This document shows, piece after piece, positions 1 to 9,986 of a stretch of 64,000 nucleotides of DNA. The DNA lies in NCBI RefSeq assembly GCF_000526335.1, contig NZ_JAFW01000001.1, forward strand, positions 4,278,001-4,342,000, in the 5' to 3' direction. This DNA comes from Arthrobacter sp. 31Y (lineage in GTDB: Bacteria > Actinomycetota > Actinomycetes > Actinomycetales > Micrococcaceae). Each line of letters opens with the position of its first letter. Positions within the stretch are counted from its first letter, which is position 1. Below the pieces are notes generated by a model. It had not been told where the DNA came from. It did no database searches and saw only the letters and a list, made by a program, of their open reading frames with translations. The position numbers were made by a program, and so were the translations under genes.

Positions 1-1
1 C

Positions 2-391
2 CGGATCATCCTCCCAGCCAAGTTCCGCGAGGAGCTTGCCGATGGATTGGTTCTCACCAGGGGCCAGGAACGCTGCATCTACGTCTTCAGTCAGAAGGAA
101 TTCGAGCGCATTCACGAGTCGATGCGGGAGGCACCACTGTCTTCCAAGCAGGCGCGTGACTACATTCGGGTTTTCCTGTCTGGAGCCTCTGATGAGGTAC
201 CTGACAAGCAGGGGCGCGTGACGATTCCGCCGGCGCTCCGGACTTACGCAGGGCTTGGGCGGGAATTGGCGGTTATAGGAGCCGGTACCCGGGCCGAGAT
301 CTGGGACGCCGAAGCTTGGAATGAATACCTCAATGAGAAGGAAGCAGCCTTCTCGGAAACGGATGACGACAATCTCCCCGGGTTCATCTGA
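2..391 (+). CDS. mraZ: Transcriptional regulator MraZ (5' truncated by window edge)
   Basis: MraZ is the DNA-binding regulator that opens dcw clusters; the family forms a ring and binds direct repeats in its own promoter, which would lie left of this window. The frame enters from the edge reading [12 protein letters not shown], so about the first 14 residues of a usual 143 are missing and 129 codons remain. Two AbrB-like halves are visible: the first begins at the edge, and the second contains [13 protein letters not shown] about halfway along. A TTG at 47 is not the start, because the frame is open and homologous upstream of it. The position directly before rsmH fits. Confidence 0.93.
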   Translation, partial: RIILPAKFREELADGLVLTRGQERCIYVFSQKEFERIHESMREAPLSSKQARDYIRVFLSGASDEVPDKQGRVTIPPALRTYAGLGRELAVIGAGTRAEIWDAEAWNEYLNEKEAAFSETDDDNLPGFI

Positions 392-458
392 CCCCGGTTG
401 GAGAAGGCCGCGGTCCAGCTTCTTGAATGGGATCTCCAGCCGCCCATCGAACTGTCTT

Positions 459-484
459 CCTGGCTCAACTTCCCCTGAGCCAGG
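459..484 (+). terminator. Hairpin between mraZ and rsmH (possible attenuator)
   Basis: A 9-bp perfect inverted repeat (CCTGGCTCA / TGAGCCAGG) with an 8-nt loop lies in the gap between mraZ and the preferred rsmH start. No T-run follows, so it is weak as an intrinsic terminator. It could attenuate or process the mraZ-rsmH transcript. Confidence 0.35.
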
Positions 485-558
485 CGGCGGCCGATAGGCG
501 CGGATGGGGATCCGATTCAAGAATCAGCATGTCAGCGATTGAGGAAAGAGGAGGCAGC

Positions 559-1557
559 GTGGAAGAGCAGGACGCGGCAAAGCCCACATCGGAGCGCCAC
601 GTGCCCGTCCTGAAAGACCGCTGCATCAATCTGCTCGCTCCCGGCTTTGAAGCTGCCAGGAAACGCGGCGAAACCCCCGTCGCCATCGATGCCACGTTGG
701 GTATGGGTGGACACTCCGAGGCAATGCTGCAGCGTTTCCCGGATCTTCACCTGGTGGGCATCGACCGCGACGAGGAAGCCTTGGCCCTGGCAGGCGCCAG
801 ATTGGAACCCTTCTCCGACCGTACTGACCTCGTTCACGCTGTCTATGACGAGATTGAGGACGTCCTGCTGGACCTTGGCATACCCGAAGTCCATGGCATT
901 CTCATGGACCTTGGAGTCTCCTCCCTGCAGCTCGATGAGCGCGAGCGTGGCTTCGCTTACTCGTATGACGCCCCTCTGGATATGCGCATGGACACCAGCC
1001 GCGGCCAAACCGCAGCTGATGTGGTCAACAACTACACCGAAGACGAGCTGGTGCGCATCATCCGCAAGTGGGGTGAAGAGAAGTTCGCCGGACGGATCGC
1101 CAACCGGATCGTCAATGCCCGCACGGAGAAACCCTTTGCAACCACGGGGGAGCTCGTAGAGCAGATCCGCAGCGTTGTCCCTGCCGCTGCAGCCAAGAGT
1201 GGCGGACACCCCGCCAAGCGCACCTTCCAGGCGTTGCGGATTGAGGTCAACGAAGAACTGGATGTCCTGGAACGCGCAGTTCCGGCAGCAGTGGCCGCGA
1301 CGGCCATGGGCGGTCGGATCGTGGTCATGTCCTACCACTCGCTGGAGGACAAGATCGTGAAGTCAGTCTTCCAATCAGGTTCCAAATCGTCGGCGCCACT
1401 TGGCTTCCCGGTGGAGCTTGAAGAACACAAACCCGAATTGAAGACCATCACCAAGGGCACGGAAGTGCCTACGGCAGCAGAAATCGCTGAAAATCCCCGC
1501 GCGGCGTCTGCCCGGCTAAGGGCAGTGGAGCGTATCAAACCGAGGAGAGACGCGTGA
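559..1557 (+). CDS. rsmH: 16S rRNA (cytosine-1402-N4)-methyltransferase RsmH
   Basis: RsmH (MraW) uses S-adenosylmethionine to methylate N4 of C1402 in the 16S rRNA decoding site. The SAM-binding loop [11 protein letters not shown] is near residues 44-54, and the family motifs HVPVLKDRC and [12 protein letters not shown] are present. I chose the GTG at 559 (332 residues) because AGAGGAGG lies just upstream at 547-554 and the protein then begins close to the conserved HVPVL block. In-frame ATGs at 427 and 529 would add a non-conserved leader running through the 459-484 hairpin. Its stop overlaps the ftsL start (GTGA), so the two are translationally coupled. Confidence 0.95.
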   Translation: MEEQDAAKPTSERHVPVLKDRCINLLAPGFEAARKRGETPVAIDATLGMGGHSEAMLQRFPDLHLVGIDRDEEALALAGARLEPFSDRTDLVHAVYDEIEDVLLDLGIPEVHGILMDLGVSSLQLDERERGFAYSYDAPLDMRMDTSRGQTAADVVNNYTEDELVRIIRKWGEEKFAGRIANRIVNARTEKPFATTGELVEQIRSVVPAAAAKSGGHPAKRTFQALRIEVNEELDVLERAVPAAVAATAMGGRIVVMSYHSLEDKIVKSVFQSGSKSSAPLGFPVELEEHKPELKTITKGTEVPTAAEIAENPRAASARLRAVERIKPRRDA

Positions 1558-2222
1558 GCAACGCCGCAGCGAAGACTTTGCCCTCCACGGTGGGCAGCGC
1601 CGCCCGTAACCTTTCCGCGCCCGCGGAAAGGGCCGAGCCCGGTCGCAAGGCCCGTACGCCACTGTCGCTGGTACGCAGTGCCCCGGGCAGAAGAAGGACG
1701 CCGTTCGTCGTCCTTTGCTTTGTGGCGATGGCTGCCGCTCTCCTGACGGTCCTTGTACTGAACATCTCCGTGTCCACTGCGCAGTATCAGTTGGTGCAGC
1801 TGAAAGCGGAGGCTGCCACGCTGAACAAGGAAAACCAGGACCTGACACAGAAGAAGCAGAACTACGAAGCTCCGCAGAACCTGGCCGCGAAGGCTGCAGA
1901 ATTGGGAATGGTTGCTTCCACAGTCAAGGGTCAGATCGATCTGAACACCATGGCAGTGACCGGTAAGGCATCACCGGCGGTTAAGGGTGATAACCCCGGT
2001 GCCCTGCTTGCTCCTCCGGCCGTTGAGGGGTTGATCGATGTGGTTCCGTCGGTGACTACCAAGGACCCGTTGGAAAGCCGCAAGCCGGAGGCAACTCCGG
2101 TGGCCCCGGCTGCAACGCCGACTACCCCGGCAGCAACCCCGGCGTCCCCTGCGGCCGCCCCGCCCGTTGAGCTCCACGGGGGATCGGTACCGGCACCCCA
2201 GCAAAAGGCTCCAGGGCAGTAG
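1554..2222 (+). CDS. ftsL: FtsL-like cell division protein with Pro/Ala-rich tail
   Basis: Small bitopic divisome protein between rsmH and ftsI, the normal ftsL position. Reading from the start there is a basic cytoplasmic N-terminus of about 48 residues, one membrane segment ([20 protein letters not shown]), and then a short coiled coil ([18 protein letters not shown]) that would pair with an FtsB/DivIC partner. The last 60 or so residues are a repetitive Pro/Ala/Thr tail, which makes it longer (222 residues) than the textbook FtsL. The GTG start shares four bases with the rsmH stop and has GAGGAG upstream. Assignment rests on position and topology because FtsL sequences diverge quickly. Confidence 0.8.
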   Translation: MSNAAAKTLPSTVGSAARNLSAPAERAEPGRKARTPLSLVRSAPGRRRTPFVVLCFVAMAAALLTVLVLNISVSTAQYQLVQLKAEAATLNKENQDLTQKKQNYEAPQNLAAKAAELGMVASTVKGQIDLNTMAVTGKASPAVKGDNPGALLAPPAVEGLIDVVPSVTTKDPLESRKPEATPVAPAATPTTPAATPASPAAAPPVELHGGSVPAPQQKAPGQ

Positions 2223-2264
2223 ATCGTCAAACCACCGAAGCAGGGCCAGCAGCAAGGAATCAAC

Positions 2265-4061
2265 GTGGCAAAGAACCCCGGCACATCGACAAAAACGAAG
2301 ACGCCGGCGGCAAGAAAGCGGTTGCGCGTTGGCCTTGGCATCATGCTGACCCTGCTTCTTGTGGTGGGCGGCAAACTCTTCATGGTCCAGGGCCTGGATA
2401 TGGGCGGGATGGCTGAAGCTGCCCTGGCGAGCCGCCTGACACCGCAAATACTCCCTGCTGAGCGGGGACAGATTGTGGATGCCAATGGCACAGTGCTGGC
2501 GAGTAGTGTGATCCGCTACAACATCGTGGTGGACCAGACCGTCAATACCAGCACGGAAACCTTCCACCGCTTCAATGAAAAGACTGAGAAGCTGGACGAG
2601 ATCACTCGTGATCAGGGGATTGCCGACCTGGCCGGGCTTCTGGGCGCGGATGTAAGCACCATCCGCGAATCGTTGACCGGAGAGAAGCAGTACTTTGTGG
2701 TGGCAAAGGACGTCAAGCCGGAGCTGGAAGACCGGATTTCCAAACTCTATATCCCTGGCCTAAGCGCCGAAGGTGTCAGCAAGCGGGTTTATCCCAACGG
2801 CAGCGTTGCCGGCGGCGTGGTGGGTTTCCTCAAGGACGGAACCAGCGGTCAAGCCGGCATCGAACAGACCCAGGACGAGATTCTTCGTGGTGTTGAAGGA
2901 AAGCGTGTCTTCGAGATCGGTGCTGATGGCCTGAGGATTCCGGTGGCCACGGATGAACTCACCCCGGCCGTTGATGGAAGCGACGTCAAGCTGACACTGA
3001 ACACGGACATTCAGTACTTTGCCCAACAGGCCATCCAGAGCCAAGTCAACAAGATGAACGCCGAGTGGGGTTCCATCGTTGTGATCGACACCAAGACGGG
3101 CAATCTCATTGCCTTGGCTGACACCAATTCGCCGGACCCCAATGACCCCGGGAAAGTTGATGCCAAGGATCGCGGCGTCAGGTCCGTGACGGCAGCGTAC
3201 GAACCCGGTTCAGTGCAGAAGATGATTACCGCTGCCGCCGTGATCGAAGAGGGGAAGTCCTTTCCCCTGGATCACTTCACGATCCCCACGGCCTACACCA
3301 TTGATGGGCAGACGTTCACCGACGCGTTCGAGCACGGCACCGAAGAACGTACCCTTGCCGGAATTCTTGGCTGGTCCATGAACACCGGAACCGTGATGGC
3401 GGGCAGCAGGCTCACCAAGGAACAACGGTACGACTGGTTGAAGAAATTCGGCATCGGCGAGCAGACGGACATCGGCCTACCCGCGGAAGCCACCGGCATT
3501 CTGGCCAAGCCCGAGCAGTGGGACGACCGCCAGCAGTACACGGTGCTTTTCGGGCAAGGTGTCTCCCAATCCACGCTCCAGACCGTGCGCGCCTTCCAAA
3601 GCATCGCCAATGATGGCGTGATGCTGCAGCCCAGGCTCATTGACAGCTACATCACCCCGGAGGGCGAGGAACAAAAGGTTCCCGCCAAGGACTCACGCGA
3701 GGTGGTTTCCAAGGAAACTGCCCAGCAAGTCCGGGACATCCTGGAAAGCGCCGTGACCGAGGGGCAGATCAAGGATGCAGCCATTGACGGCTACCGTGTG
3801 GGGGCCAAGACGGGAACGTCCCAGGCGCCCCGCGAGGATGGCCTGCCCGGGTTCGACGGTTTCACGGCCTCCATGGTTGGCATGGCACCCATGGATGACC
3901 CCAGGTTCATCGTGGAGGTGGTCCTCCAGCGCCCCAAGGGAAACATCTATGGCGTCACCAATGGTCCCGTGTTCCGATCAGTGATGTCACAGGTCCTGCG
4001 GACCTACAACGTGGCACCGTCCACCGGAACGCCCGCGCGGTTGCCGCAGTTCGTCAAGTAA
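2265..4061 (+). CDS. ftsI: Septal peptidoglycan transpeptidase FtsI (class B PBP)
   Basis: Class B penicillin-binding protein that cross-links septal peptidoglycan with FtsW. It has an N-terminal membrane anchor (residues about 22-42) and then a dimerisation domain starting ILPAERGQIVDANG. The transpeptidase domain has all three signature motifs: S316-V-Q-K319 with the acylated serine, S371-M-N373 and K515-T-G. The length of 598 residues is normal, and there are no C-terminal PASTA repeats. The GTG start at 2265 has AAGGA eight bases upstream and lies 43 bases after ftsL. A 102-base gap follows before murE, the largest gap in this part of the cluster. Confidence 0.96.
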   Translation: MAKNPGTSTKTKTPAARKRLRVGLGIMLTLLLVVGGKLFMVQGLDMGGMAEAALASRLTPQILPAERGQIVDANGTVLASSVIRYNIVVDQTVNTSTETFHRFNEKTEKLDEITRDQGIADLAGLLGADVSTIRESLTGEKQYFVVAKDVKPELEDRISKLYIPGLSAEGVSKRVYPNGSVAGGVVGFLKDGTSGQAGIEQTQDEILRGVEGKRVFEIGADGLRIPVATDELTPAVDGSDVKLTLNTDIQYFAQQAIQSQVNKMNAEWGSIVVIDTKTGNLIALADTNSPDPNDPGKVDAKDRGVRSVTAAYEPGSVQKMITAAAVIEEGKSFPLDHFTIPTAYTIDGQTFTDAFEHGTEERTLAGILGWSMNTGTVMAGSRLTKEQRYDWLKKFGIGEQTDIGLPAEATGILAKPEQWDDRQQYTVLFGQGVSQSTLQTVRAFQSIANDGVMLQPRLIDSYITPEGEEQKVPAKDSREVVSKETAQQVRDILESAVTEGQIKDAAIDGYRVGAKTGTSQAPREDGLPGFDGFTASMVGMAPMDDPRFIVEVVLQRPKGNIYGVTNGPVFRSVMSQVLRTYNVAPSTGTPARLPQFVK

Positions 4062-4163
4062 GCTTCTTGGGCGTCTGTTTCGGCCAAATATCGATCCACC
4101 ACTAACGGCCCGGGCGCCGCTGGCCCCCAGCCGGTCGTTTCACGAGCACCAACGGAGAACCAC

Positions 4164-5810
4164 GTGTCAGAGCACAATGAGGCAGCTACCAACGCCACGA
4201 CGCCGGACGCCGGCCAGACCGGCTTTCGTCCCGCATCCGTGGCTGCAGTGCCGTTGGCCACCATCGCGGAAACACTCGGTGTTGCCGTTCCTGATGCCGG
4301 TCAGGACAGGGGAGTAACCGGCATTACCCTCAATTCGAGGGCCGTCGAAGCCGGTGACCTTTATATGGCCCTGCCGGGCGCCTCCCGTCATGGTGCGGAC
4401 TTCGTTCCGCAGGCAATCGAGGCAGGAGCGGTTGCCGTCGTCACGGACGACGACGGGGCGCGCCAACTGGCGCTGGCAGGTGAGCAGCCAGTACCGGTAC
4501 TCATCGTTGCCGAGCCGCGAACCGCCGTCGGACGCCTGGCTGCCCTGATCTATCGCAGCCAGCCTGCCGATGGCGGGTTCCCGACGCTGTACGGCGTCAC
4601 CGGCACCAACGGCAAGACCACCACTACCTATTTCATCAACTCCTTGCTGAGTGCTTTGGGTAAGAAGCCTGGCTTGATCGGGACCATCGAGATCCTTGCA
4701 GGCGGGCAACCGATCCCCAGTCTCCTCACGACGCCGGAATCCACGGATGTTCATGCGTTGCTGGCACTGATGCGCGAACGGGGATTGGATGCCGCATCCA
4801 TGGAAGTCTCATCCCACGCCATCTCATTCCACCGCGTGGACGGAGTGATGTTCGACGTCGCCGGATTCACTAATCTGACCCAGGACCACCTGGACCTGCA
4901 TGGCAGCATGGACGAGTACTTCCGGACCAAGGCTGAACTCTTCACTGCCGGAAGGGCCAGGCACGCCGTGGTCACGGTGGACGACGAGTGGGGCCGCAAG
5001 CTGGCCGGTACGGCCGACATCCCTGTCACCACCCTCGCAACCAAGCCCCTCGATGCAGGCAGCCCGGATGCCGACTGGAGGGTTGCGTCCACCGCGGCGC
5101 GTGGACTGGGTACGGAATTCGAGCTCAGTCACGCCGACGGACGGACCCTGCGCGTCCACACCGGCCTGCCTGGCGGGTTCAACGTGGCCAACGCAGCCTT
5201 GGCCACTCTCATGGTCCTGGCATCCGGGGTTGACGACATGACGCTCCAGGCTGCCTTGGAGACGCACGACCCCTTCACTGTGGCAGTTCCCGGACGCATG
5301 CAGCTCGTTTCGGCAGAGCCCGCCTCGGTTGTTGATTTTGCCCACAATCCCGACGCTTTGTCGCGTGCCCTGGAAGCCGTTCGCTCTCCCAAAGAGGGGT
5401 CCCGCGTCATCGTTGTCTTCGGGGCAACGGGTCAGCGCGACCAAGGCAAGCGCCCCACCATGGGTGCAATCGCTGCCCGCCTGGCCGACGTCGTGATTAT
5501 CAGCGATGACGATCCCCACGACGAGGACGCGGCAGCAATCCGGGCCGAGGTCCTCCAGGGTGCCTACGATGCCCGGGATTCCGAGAAATTGAACAGCGAA
5601 ATTATTGAGTCCTACCCTCGGGATGCCGCCATCAGGCTGGCCGTGGAAATGGCCACCAGCGATGACACCATTCTCATCGCCGGGCGTGGCCACGAGGTGT
5701 GGCAAGAGGTCAAGGGCGTAAATCTTGCCCTGGACGACAGAGTGGAGTTGCGGGCCGCCTTGACATCCAAGGGATTCAGCGTTTCAACGGACCAGCGGAT
5801 AGAGTCCTAA
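4164..5810 (+). CDS. murE: UDP-MurNAc-tripeptide synthetase MurE, probably L-lysine-adding
   Basis: ATP-dependent ligase adding the third stem-peptide residue to UDP-MurNAc-L-Ala-D-Glu in the cytoplasm. The P-loop GTNGKT is at residues 147-152. The substrate-selecting motif, DNPR in diaminopimelate-type enzymes, reads D449-D-P-H-D here. The arginine that contacts the second carboxylate of diaminopimelate is therefore absent, which agrees with the L-lysine peptidoglycan known for Arthrobacter. A Pro/Ala-free N-terminal extension of about 25 residues precedes the conserved domain. GTG start with CGGAGAA upstream. murF follows after six bases. Confidence 0.95.
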   Translation: MSEHNEAATNATTPDAGQTGFRPASVAAVPLATIAETLGVAVPDAGQDRGVTGITLNSRAVEAGDLYMALPGASRHGADFVPQAIEAGAVAVVTDDDGARQLALAGEQPVPVLIVAEPRTAVGRLAALIYRSQPADGGFPTLYGVTGTNGKTTTTYFINSLLSALGKKPGLIGTIEILAGGQPIPSLLTTPESTDVHALLALMRERGLDAASMEVSSHAISFHRVDGVMFDVAGFTNLTQDHLDLHGSMDEYFRTKAELFTAGRARHAVVTVDDEWGRKLAGTADIPVTTLATKPLDAGSPDADWRVASTAARGLGTEFELSHADGRTLRVHTGLPGGFNVANAALATLMVLASGVDDMTLQAALETHDPFTVAVPGRMQLVSAEPASVVDFAHNPDALSRALEAVRSPKEGSRVIVVFGATGQRDQGKRPTMGAIAARLADVVIISDDDPHDEDAAAIRAEVLQGAYDARDSEKLNSEIIESYPRDAAIRLAVEMATSDDTILIAGRGHEVWQEVKGVNLALDDRVELRAALTSKGFSVSTDQRIES

Positions 5811-5816
5811 ACCGAG

Positions 5817-7307
5817 ATGATTGCACTTACTGCGGCGGAGATCGCCGACATCACCCATGGCCGATTGACCGGAGATCCGGACGTCGTGCCCACTTCCGTC
5901 GTCACTGATTCCCGGGAAGCGACGCCCGGATCGATGTATGTGGCCAAACCCGGCGAGCACGCCGATGGACATGACTTCGTTGATGCCGCTTTCGAACGCG
6001 GTGCCGTTCTGGTTCTCGCCGAACGTGAAGTGGCCGACGCCGACGGCCGCCCGTATCCCGCCGTCGTGGTTGAGGACGCTGTCCTGGCCATGGGGGCACT
6101 GGCCGCGGAGTCCGTGAGCCGCATCCGTGCTGAGCGCAAGAGCCGAGGCGAGGACTTTACTGTCATCGGCATCACTGGTTCCGCGGGGAAAACCACCACC
6201 AAGGACCTCCTTGCCGGTGTGCTGTCCACCGCTGGCGCCACTGTGGCACCCCAGGGCTCCTACAACGGCGAGGTGGGCGTCCCGCTCACCGTCTTTGCCG
6301 CGGACGCCGGCACCCGCTTCCTGGTGATCGAGATGGGTGCTACGGGTCTGGGCCACATCAAGTACTTGGCTGAGATGGTCAAGCCGGATATCGGCGTGGT
6401 CCTCGTGGTTGGCACTGCCCACGCCGGTGAATTCGGTGGTGTGGAGAACATCGCCAAGACCAAAGGCGAACTCGTGGAAGCCTTGAGCGAGCACGGTACG
6501 GCCGTGATCAACCTCGATGATGGCCGGGTTGCTGCCATGCGCACCCGGACCAAGGCGAAGGTGCTCGGATTCACGGCCTCGCCAGCCACCACTGAAGAGG
6601 TGGAAGCACGCAACGTTGTGGTCAACGGGCAAGGATTCCCTGATTTTGATCTGGTCCTGCCCGACGGCGGCCCGTCCGTTGAGGTGCGCAGTCGCCTGAT
6701 CGGTGGCCACCACGTCACCAATCTGTTGGCAGCAGCCGCAGCCGCGTTCGCCGCAGGCATCCCGGCCGCAGACATTGCGTCCTCGCTCAGCTCCCAGTCC
6801 GCAGCCAGCCGCTGGCGGATGGAGCGGACTGAACGTGAAGACGGCGTCACCATCATCAACGACGCTTACAACGCCAACCCCGAATCCATGCGGGCTGCCT
6901 TGCGTACGCTGGCCGATCTGGGACAAGGCAGAAGGACCTGGGCCGTTCTGGGAGCCATGCTTGAGCTGGGCGAAGACTCCATCCGTGAACACACCGCAGT
7001 GGGCACCCAGGTGGTGCGCCTGAACATTTCCAGGCTGGTGGTGGTGGGACGCGCAGCCCGTGCGCTCTACGTCTCAGCCATCCAGGAAGGGTCCTGGGGT
7101 GACGAGTGTTCCTTCACCGAGACAGTAGAAGAAGCCTACGAGCTGCTTCAAAATGAACTGGAACCCGGAGACCTGGTGCTCTTCAAGTCCTCCAACGGTG
7201 TGGGCCTGAGGCATTTGGGTGATCGGATAGCATTACCTCCACGGGCCGAGCCCACCGGAGAAAACGCGGATGAAGCTGCCGCAAGCGAAGGGAACGAGCT
7301 GCTGTGA
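5817..7307 (+). CDS. murF: UDP-MurNAc-pentapeptide synthetase MurF
   Basis: Cytoplasmic ATP-dependent ligase that attaches D-Ala-D-Ala to the UDP-MurNAc-tripeptide and completes the soluble precursor. The P-loop GSAGKTTT lies at residues 121-128, and [11 protein letters not shown] and the C-terminal [10 protein letters not shown] are typical of the family. The length of 496 residues is normal. ATG start six bases after the murE stop. The last four bases overlap the mraY GTG start. No ddl gene is in the window, so the D-Ala-D-Ala donor enzyme is encoded elsewhere. Confidence 0.95.
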   Translation: MIALTAAEIADITHGRLTGDPDVVPTSVVTDSREATPGSMYVAKPGEHADGHDFVDAAFERGAVLVLAEREVADADGRPYPAVVVEDAVLAMGALAAESVSRIRAERKSRGEDFTVIGITGSAGKTTTKDLLAGVLSTAGATVAPQGSYNGEVGVPLTVFAADAGTRFLVIEMGATGLGHIKYLAEMVKPDIGVVLVVGTAHAGEFGGVENIAKTKGELVEALSEHGTAVINLDDGRVAAMRTRTKAKVLGFTASPATTEEVEARNVVVNGQGFPDFDLVLPDGGPSVEVRSRLIGGHHVTNLLAAAAAAFAAGIPAADIASSLSSQSAASRWRMERTEREDGVTIINDAYNANPESMRAALRTLADLGQGRRTWAVLGAMLELGEDSIREHTAVGTQVVRLNISRLVVVGRAARALYVSAIQEGSWGDECSFTETVEEAYELLQNELEPGDLVLFKSSNGVGLRHLGDRIALPPRAEPTGENADEAAASEGNELL

Positions 7308-8413
7308 TTGCACTTTTGATCGGCGCCGGCGTCGCCCTACTGGTGGCCCTGATCGGGACACCGCTGTTTATTAAGTTCCTGGTGGCCAAGAGCTACGGAC
7401 AATTCATCCGGGACGACGGACCGACGTCGCACCACACCAAGCGCGGTACGCCCACCATGGGCGGAACCGTGGTGGTGGCTGCCGTGCTGATCAGTTACTT
7501 CGTGACACACCTGATCATGTGGATGATGAATCCGGCCTCGGCCGGCCCCTCGGCATCGGGGCTCCTCCTGCTGTTCCTCATGGTGGGCATGGGTTTTGTT
7601 GGTTTCCTTGATGACTTCATCAAGATCTCCAACAAGCGCAGCCTTGGCCTGAACGCACGCGCCAAGCTGATCCTGCAGGCGGCCGTGGGCATCATCTTCG
7701 CGGTGCTGGTCCTTCAGTTCCCCAATGAGGACGGCCTGCGCCCCGCATCGACCCAAATCTCCCTGGTCCGCGACATCCCGTGGCTGGACCTCGCTTTCGG
7801 CGGCACAGTGGTGGGCGCCATCTTGTTCGTGCTCTGGTCAAACTTGATCATCACCGCAGCCACTAACGGCGTGAACCTTACCGACGGCCTTGACGGGTTG
7901 GCTGCCGGAGCGTCCATCATGGTCTTCGGCGCCTACACCATCATGGGGATTTGGCAGAGCAACCAAGCCTGCGGGTCACCCCGGGAAGCCGGCAGCGGGT
8001 GCTATCAGGTCCGCGACCCCATGGACCTTGCCATGCTGGCCGCGATACTCAGTGCGGCCCTGGTGGGTTTCCTCTGGTGGAATACCTCACCTGCCAAGAT
8101 TTTCATGGGTGACACCGGTTCCTTGGCCATTGGCGGTGCCGTTGCGGCGTTCGCCATCCTGTCACGTACCGAACTCCTGCTGGCGTTCATTGGTGGTCTC
8201 TTTGTACTCATCACCCTGTCCGTCATCATTCAAGTGGGCTTCTTCAAGCTCAGTGGCGGAAAGCGTGTCTTCAAGATGGCCCCGCTGCAACACCACTTTG
8301 AATTGAAGGGCTGGGCGGAAGTCACGGTGGTGGTCCGGTTCTGGATTCTCGCCGGGCTCTTCGTGGCTGCGGGCCTTGGGATTTTCTATGCTGAATGGGT
8401 GGTGCTGCTGTGA
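7304..8413 (+). CDS. mraY: Phospho-MurNAc-pentapeptide transferase MraY
   Basis: Integral membrane enzyme transferring phospho-MurNAc-pentapeptide from UDP to undecaprenyl phosphate to give lipid I. About ten hydrophobic segments can be seen along 369 residues, with the catalytic-loop motifs [21 protein letters not shown] and [12 protein letters not shown] and the C-terminal MAPLQHHFE. The GTG start overlaps the murF stop as GTGA. The murD start overlaps the end in the same way, so murF, mraY and murD are probably translationally coupled. Confidence 0.96.
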   Translation: MIALLIGAGVALLVALIGTPLFIKFLVAKSYGQFIRDDGPTSHHTKRGTPTMGGTVVVAAVLISYFVTHLIMWMMNPASAGPSASGLLLLFLMVGMGFVGFLDDFIKISNKRSLGLNARAKLILQAAVGIIFAVLVLQFPNEDGLRPASTQISLVRDIPWLDLAFGGTVVGAILFVLWSNLIITAATNGVNLTDGLDGLAAGASIMVFGAYTIMGIWQSNQACGSPREAGSGCYQVRDPMDLAMLAAILSAALVGFLWWNTSPAKIFMGDTGSLAIGGAVAAFAILSRTELLLAFIGGLFVLITLSVIIQVGFFKLSGGKRVFKMAPLQHHFELKGWAEVTVVVRFWILAGLFVAAGLGIFYAEWVVLL

Positions 8414-9984
8414 ACGATAGCCCGGAGATGACACCATCGAACGCTGACAGGCTTCACACGCTCACCAGCTGGGATGCTGACTGGGCAGGTCTGCGGGTTG
8501 TGGTGACCGGCATAGGTGTGTCCGGCTTCGCGGCTGCAGACACCCTCATCGAACTCGGTGCAAAGGTGGTAGTGGTTGACGCCGCCACCAGCACCAAGGC
8601 CTACGCCCAGGCCGACACCCTCAAGATTGTTGGTGCCGAGGATGTGCTGCTGGGGGAGGAGGCCGTGAAGGCCCTCCCGTTGATCGAGGAAAGTTTGCCG
8701 GACCTCGTGGTGACGTCTCCCGGTTGGCGCCCCGACCAAGCGCTGCTTGCCGCTGCGAAGCGTAAGCACATCCCGGTCTGGGGCGACGTTGAGCTCGCGT
8801 GGCGGCTTAGGGAGAGGGCCGGGCACAAGACCGCGGACTGGCTGACGATTACCGGGACCAACGGCAAGACCACCACGGTGGGTATGGCCGAATCCATGCT
8901 GCAGGCAGCCGGGCTCAAAGCTATCGCCGTCGGAAACGTCGGCACACCTATTCTCGACGCTCTCCGGGACCCGGTGGACTACGACGCCTTCGCTGTTGAG
9001 CTCTCCAGCTTCCAGCTGCATTGGAGTCACTCTCTGTCTCCTGTGGCAAGTGTTTGCCTGAACGTTGCCGAGGACCATGTTGATTGGCATGGCTCCTACG
9101 CCTCTTACCTCGCGGACAAAGCCAAGGTGTATGAGAACACCCAAAAGGCGGCGATATACAACGCCGAACAGATCGAAACCGAACGAATGGTGGAGAACGC
9201 CGACGTCGTTGAGGGGTGCCGGGCCATCGGCTTCACCACCAACACGCCTGCCATCAGCATGGTGGGTGTGGTGGATGGTCTGCTTGTTGACCGCGCGTTC
9301 ATTGCCGAGCGTAAAGACTCTGCGGCGGAACTGGCCGCCATGTCCGATCTCGGTCCTGTTGCACCCCGCCATATGGTGGCCAACGCCCTCGCGGCAGCGG
9401 CCCTGGTCCGCGCCTACGGAGTTGATGCGGCAGCCGTGAAACAGGGCATTGCCAACTATCTGCCAGGTGCGCACCGCATCCAGCTCGTGGCCAACAGCAA
9501 TGACGTCTTGTGGATCAACGACTCGAAGGCAACCAACCCGCACGCGGCCTCCGCCGCACTCTCTGCTTTTCAACGGGTGGTGTGGATTGCCGGCGGCCTG
9601 TCCAAGGGGGTCAACTACGACGACCTCGTCAAGGAACACGCGCCCAGGCTCAAAGCCGTGGTCCTCATTGGTACAGACACAGAGGCATTGGAGGGGGCCC
9701 TCCAGCGACACGCACCCGATGTCCCCGTTATCACGCCGTCCAAGGGCGACACTGAAGGAGTGCAGACCGCAGCCGGAGACGCCGCTTCGCCAATCTACGG
9801 TGAGACCATCATGGCCCGGGCCGTCGCATCGGCGGCCGAGGTGGCAACGCCCGGCGATACCGTGCTGATGGCACCGGCGGCTGCATCCATGGATCAGTTC
9901 TCTTCCTACGCTCACCGTGGCGACGCTTTCGTCCTGGCAGTCCGCGAGCTTGTGGAAGGGCAGGCACCGACCACCGAGGAGTAA
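8410..9984 (+). CDS. murD: UDP-MurNAc-L-alanine:D-glutamate ligase MurD
   Basis: Adds D-glutamate to UDP-MurNAc-L-Ala. There is an N-terminal Rossmann-like UDP-binding domain ([14 protein letters not shown]), a P-loop GTNGKTTT starting near residue 149, and a C-terminal domain with [10 protein letters not shown] and [14 protein letters not shown] prefer the GTG at 8410, which overlaps the mraY stop as GTGA, over the ATG at 8395. It repeats the coupling seen at both neighbouring junctions and gives 524 residues. ftsW starts two bases after the stop. Confidence 0.94.
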   Translation: MNDSPEMTPSNADRLHTLTSWDADWAGLRVVVTGIGVSGFAAADTLIELGAKVVVVDAATSTKAYAQADTLKIVGAEDVLLGEEAVKALPLIEESLPDLVVTSPGWRPDQALLAAAKRKHIPVWGDVELAWRLRERAGHKTADWLTITGTNGKTTTVGMAESMLQAAGLKAIAVGNVGTPILDALRDPVDYDAFAVELSSFQLHWSHSLSPVASVCLNVAEDHVDWHGSYASYLADKAKVYENTQKAAIYNAEQIETERMVENADVVEGCRAIGFTTNTPAISMVGVVDGLLVDRAFIAERKDSAAELAAMSDLGPVAPRHMVANALAAAALVRAYGVDAAAVKQGIANYLPGAHRIQLVANSNDVLWINDSKATNPHAASAALSAFQRVVWIAGGLSKGVNYDDLVKEHAPRLKAVVLIGTDTEALEGALQRHAPDVPVITPSKGDTEGVQTAAGDAASPIYGETIMARAVASAAEVATPGDTVLMAPAAASMDQFSSYAHRGDAFVLAVRELVEGQAPTTEE

Positions 9985-9986
9985 CA

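Noticed and set aside
427..558. Longer rsmH start at ATG 427
   Set aside because: The added residues are not conserved-looking and cross a hairpin. AGAGGAGG directly before GTG 559 supports the shorter form.
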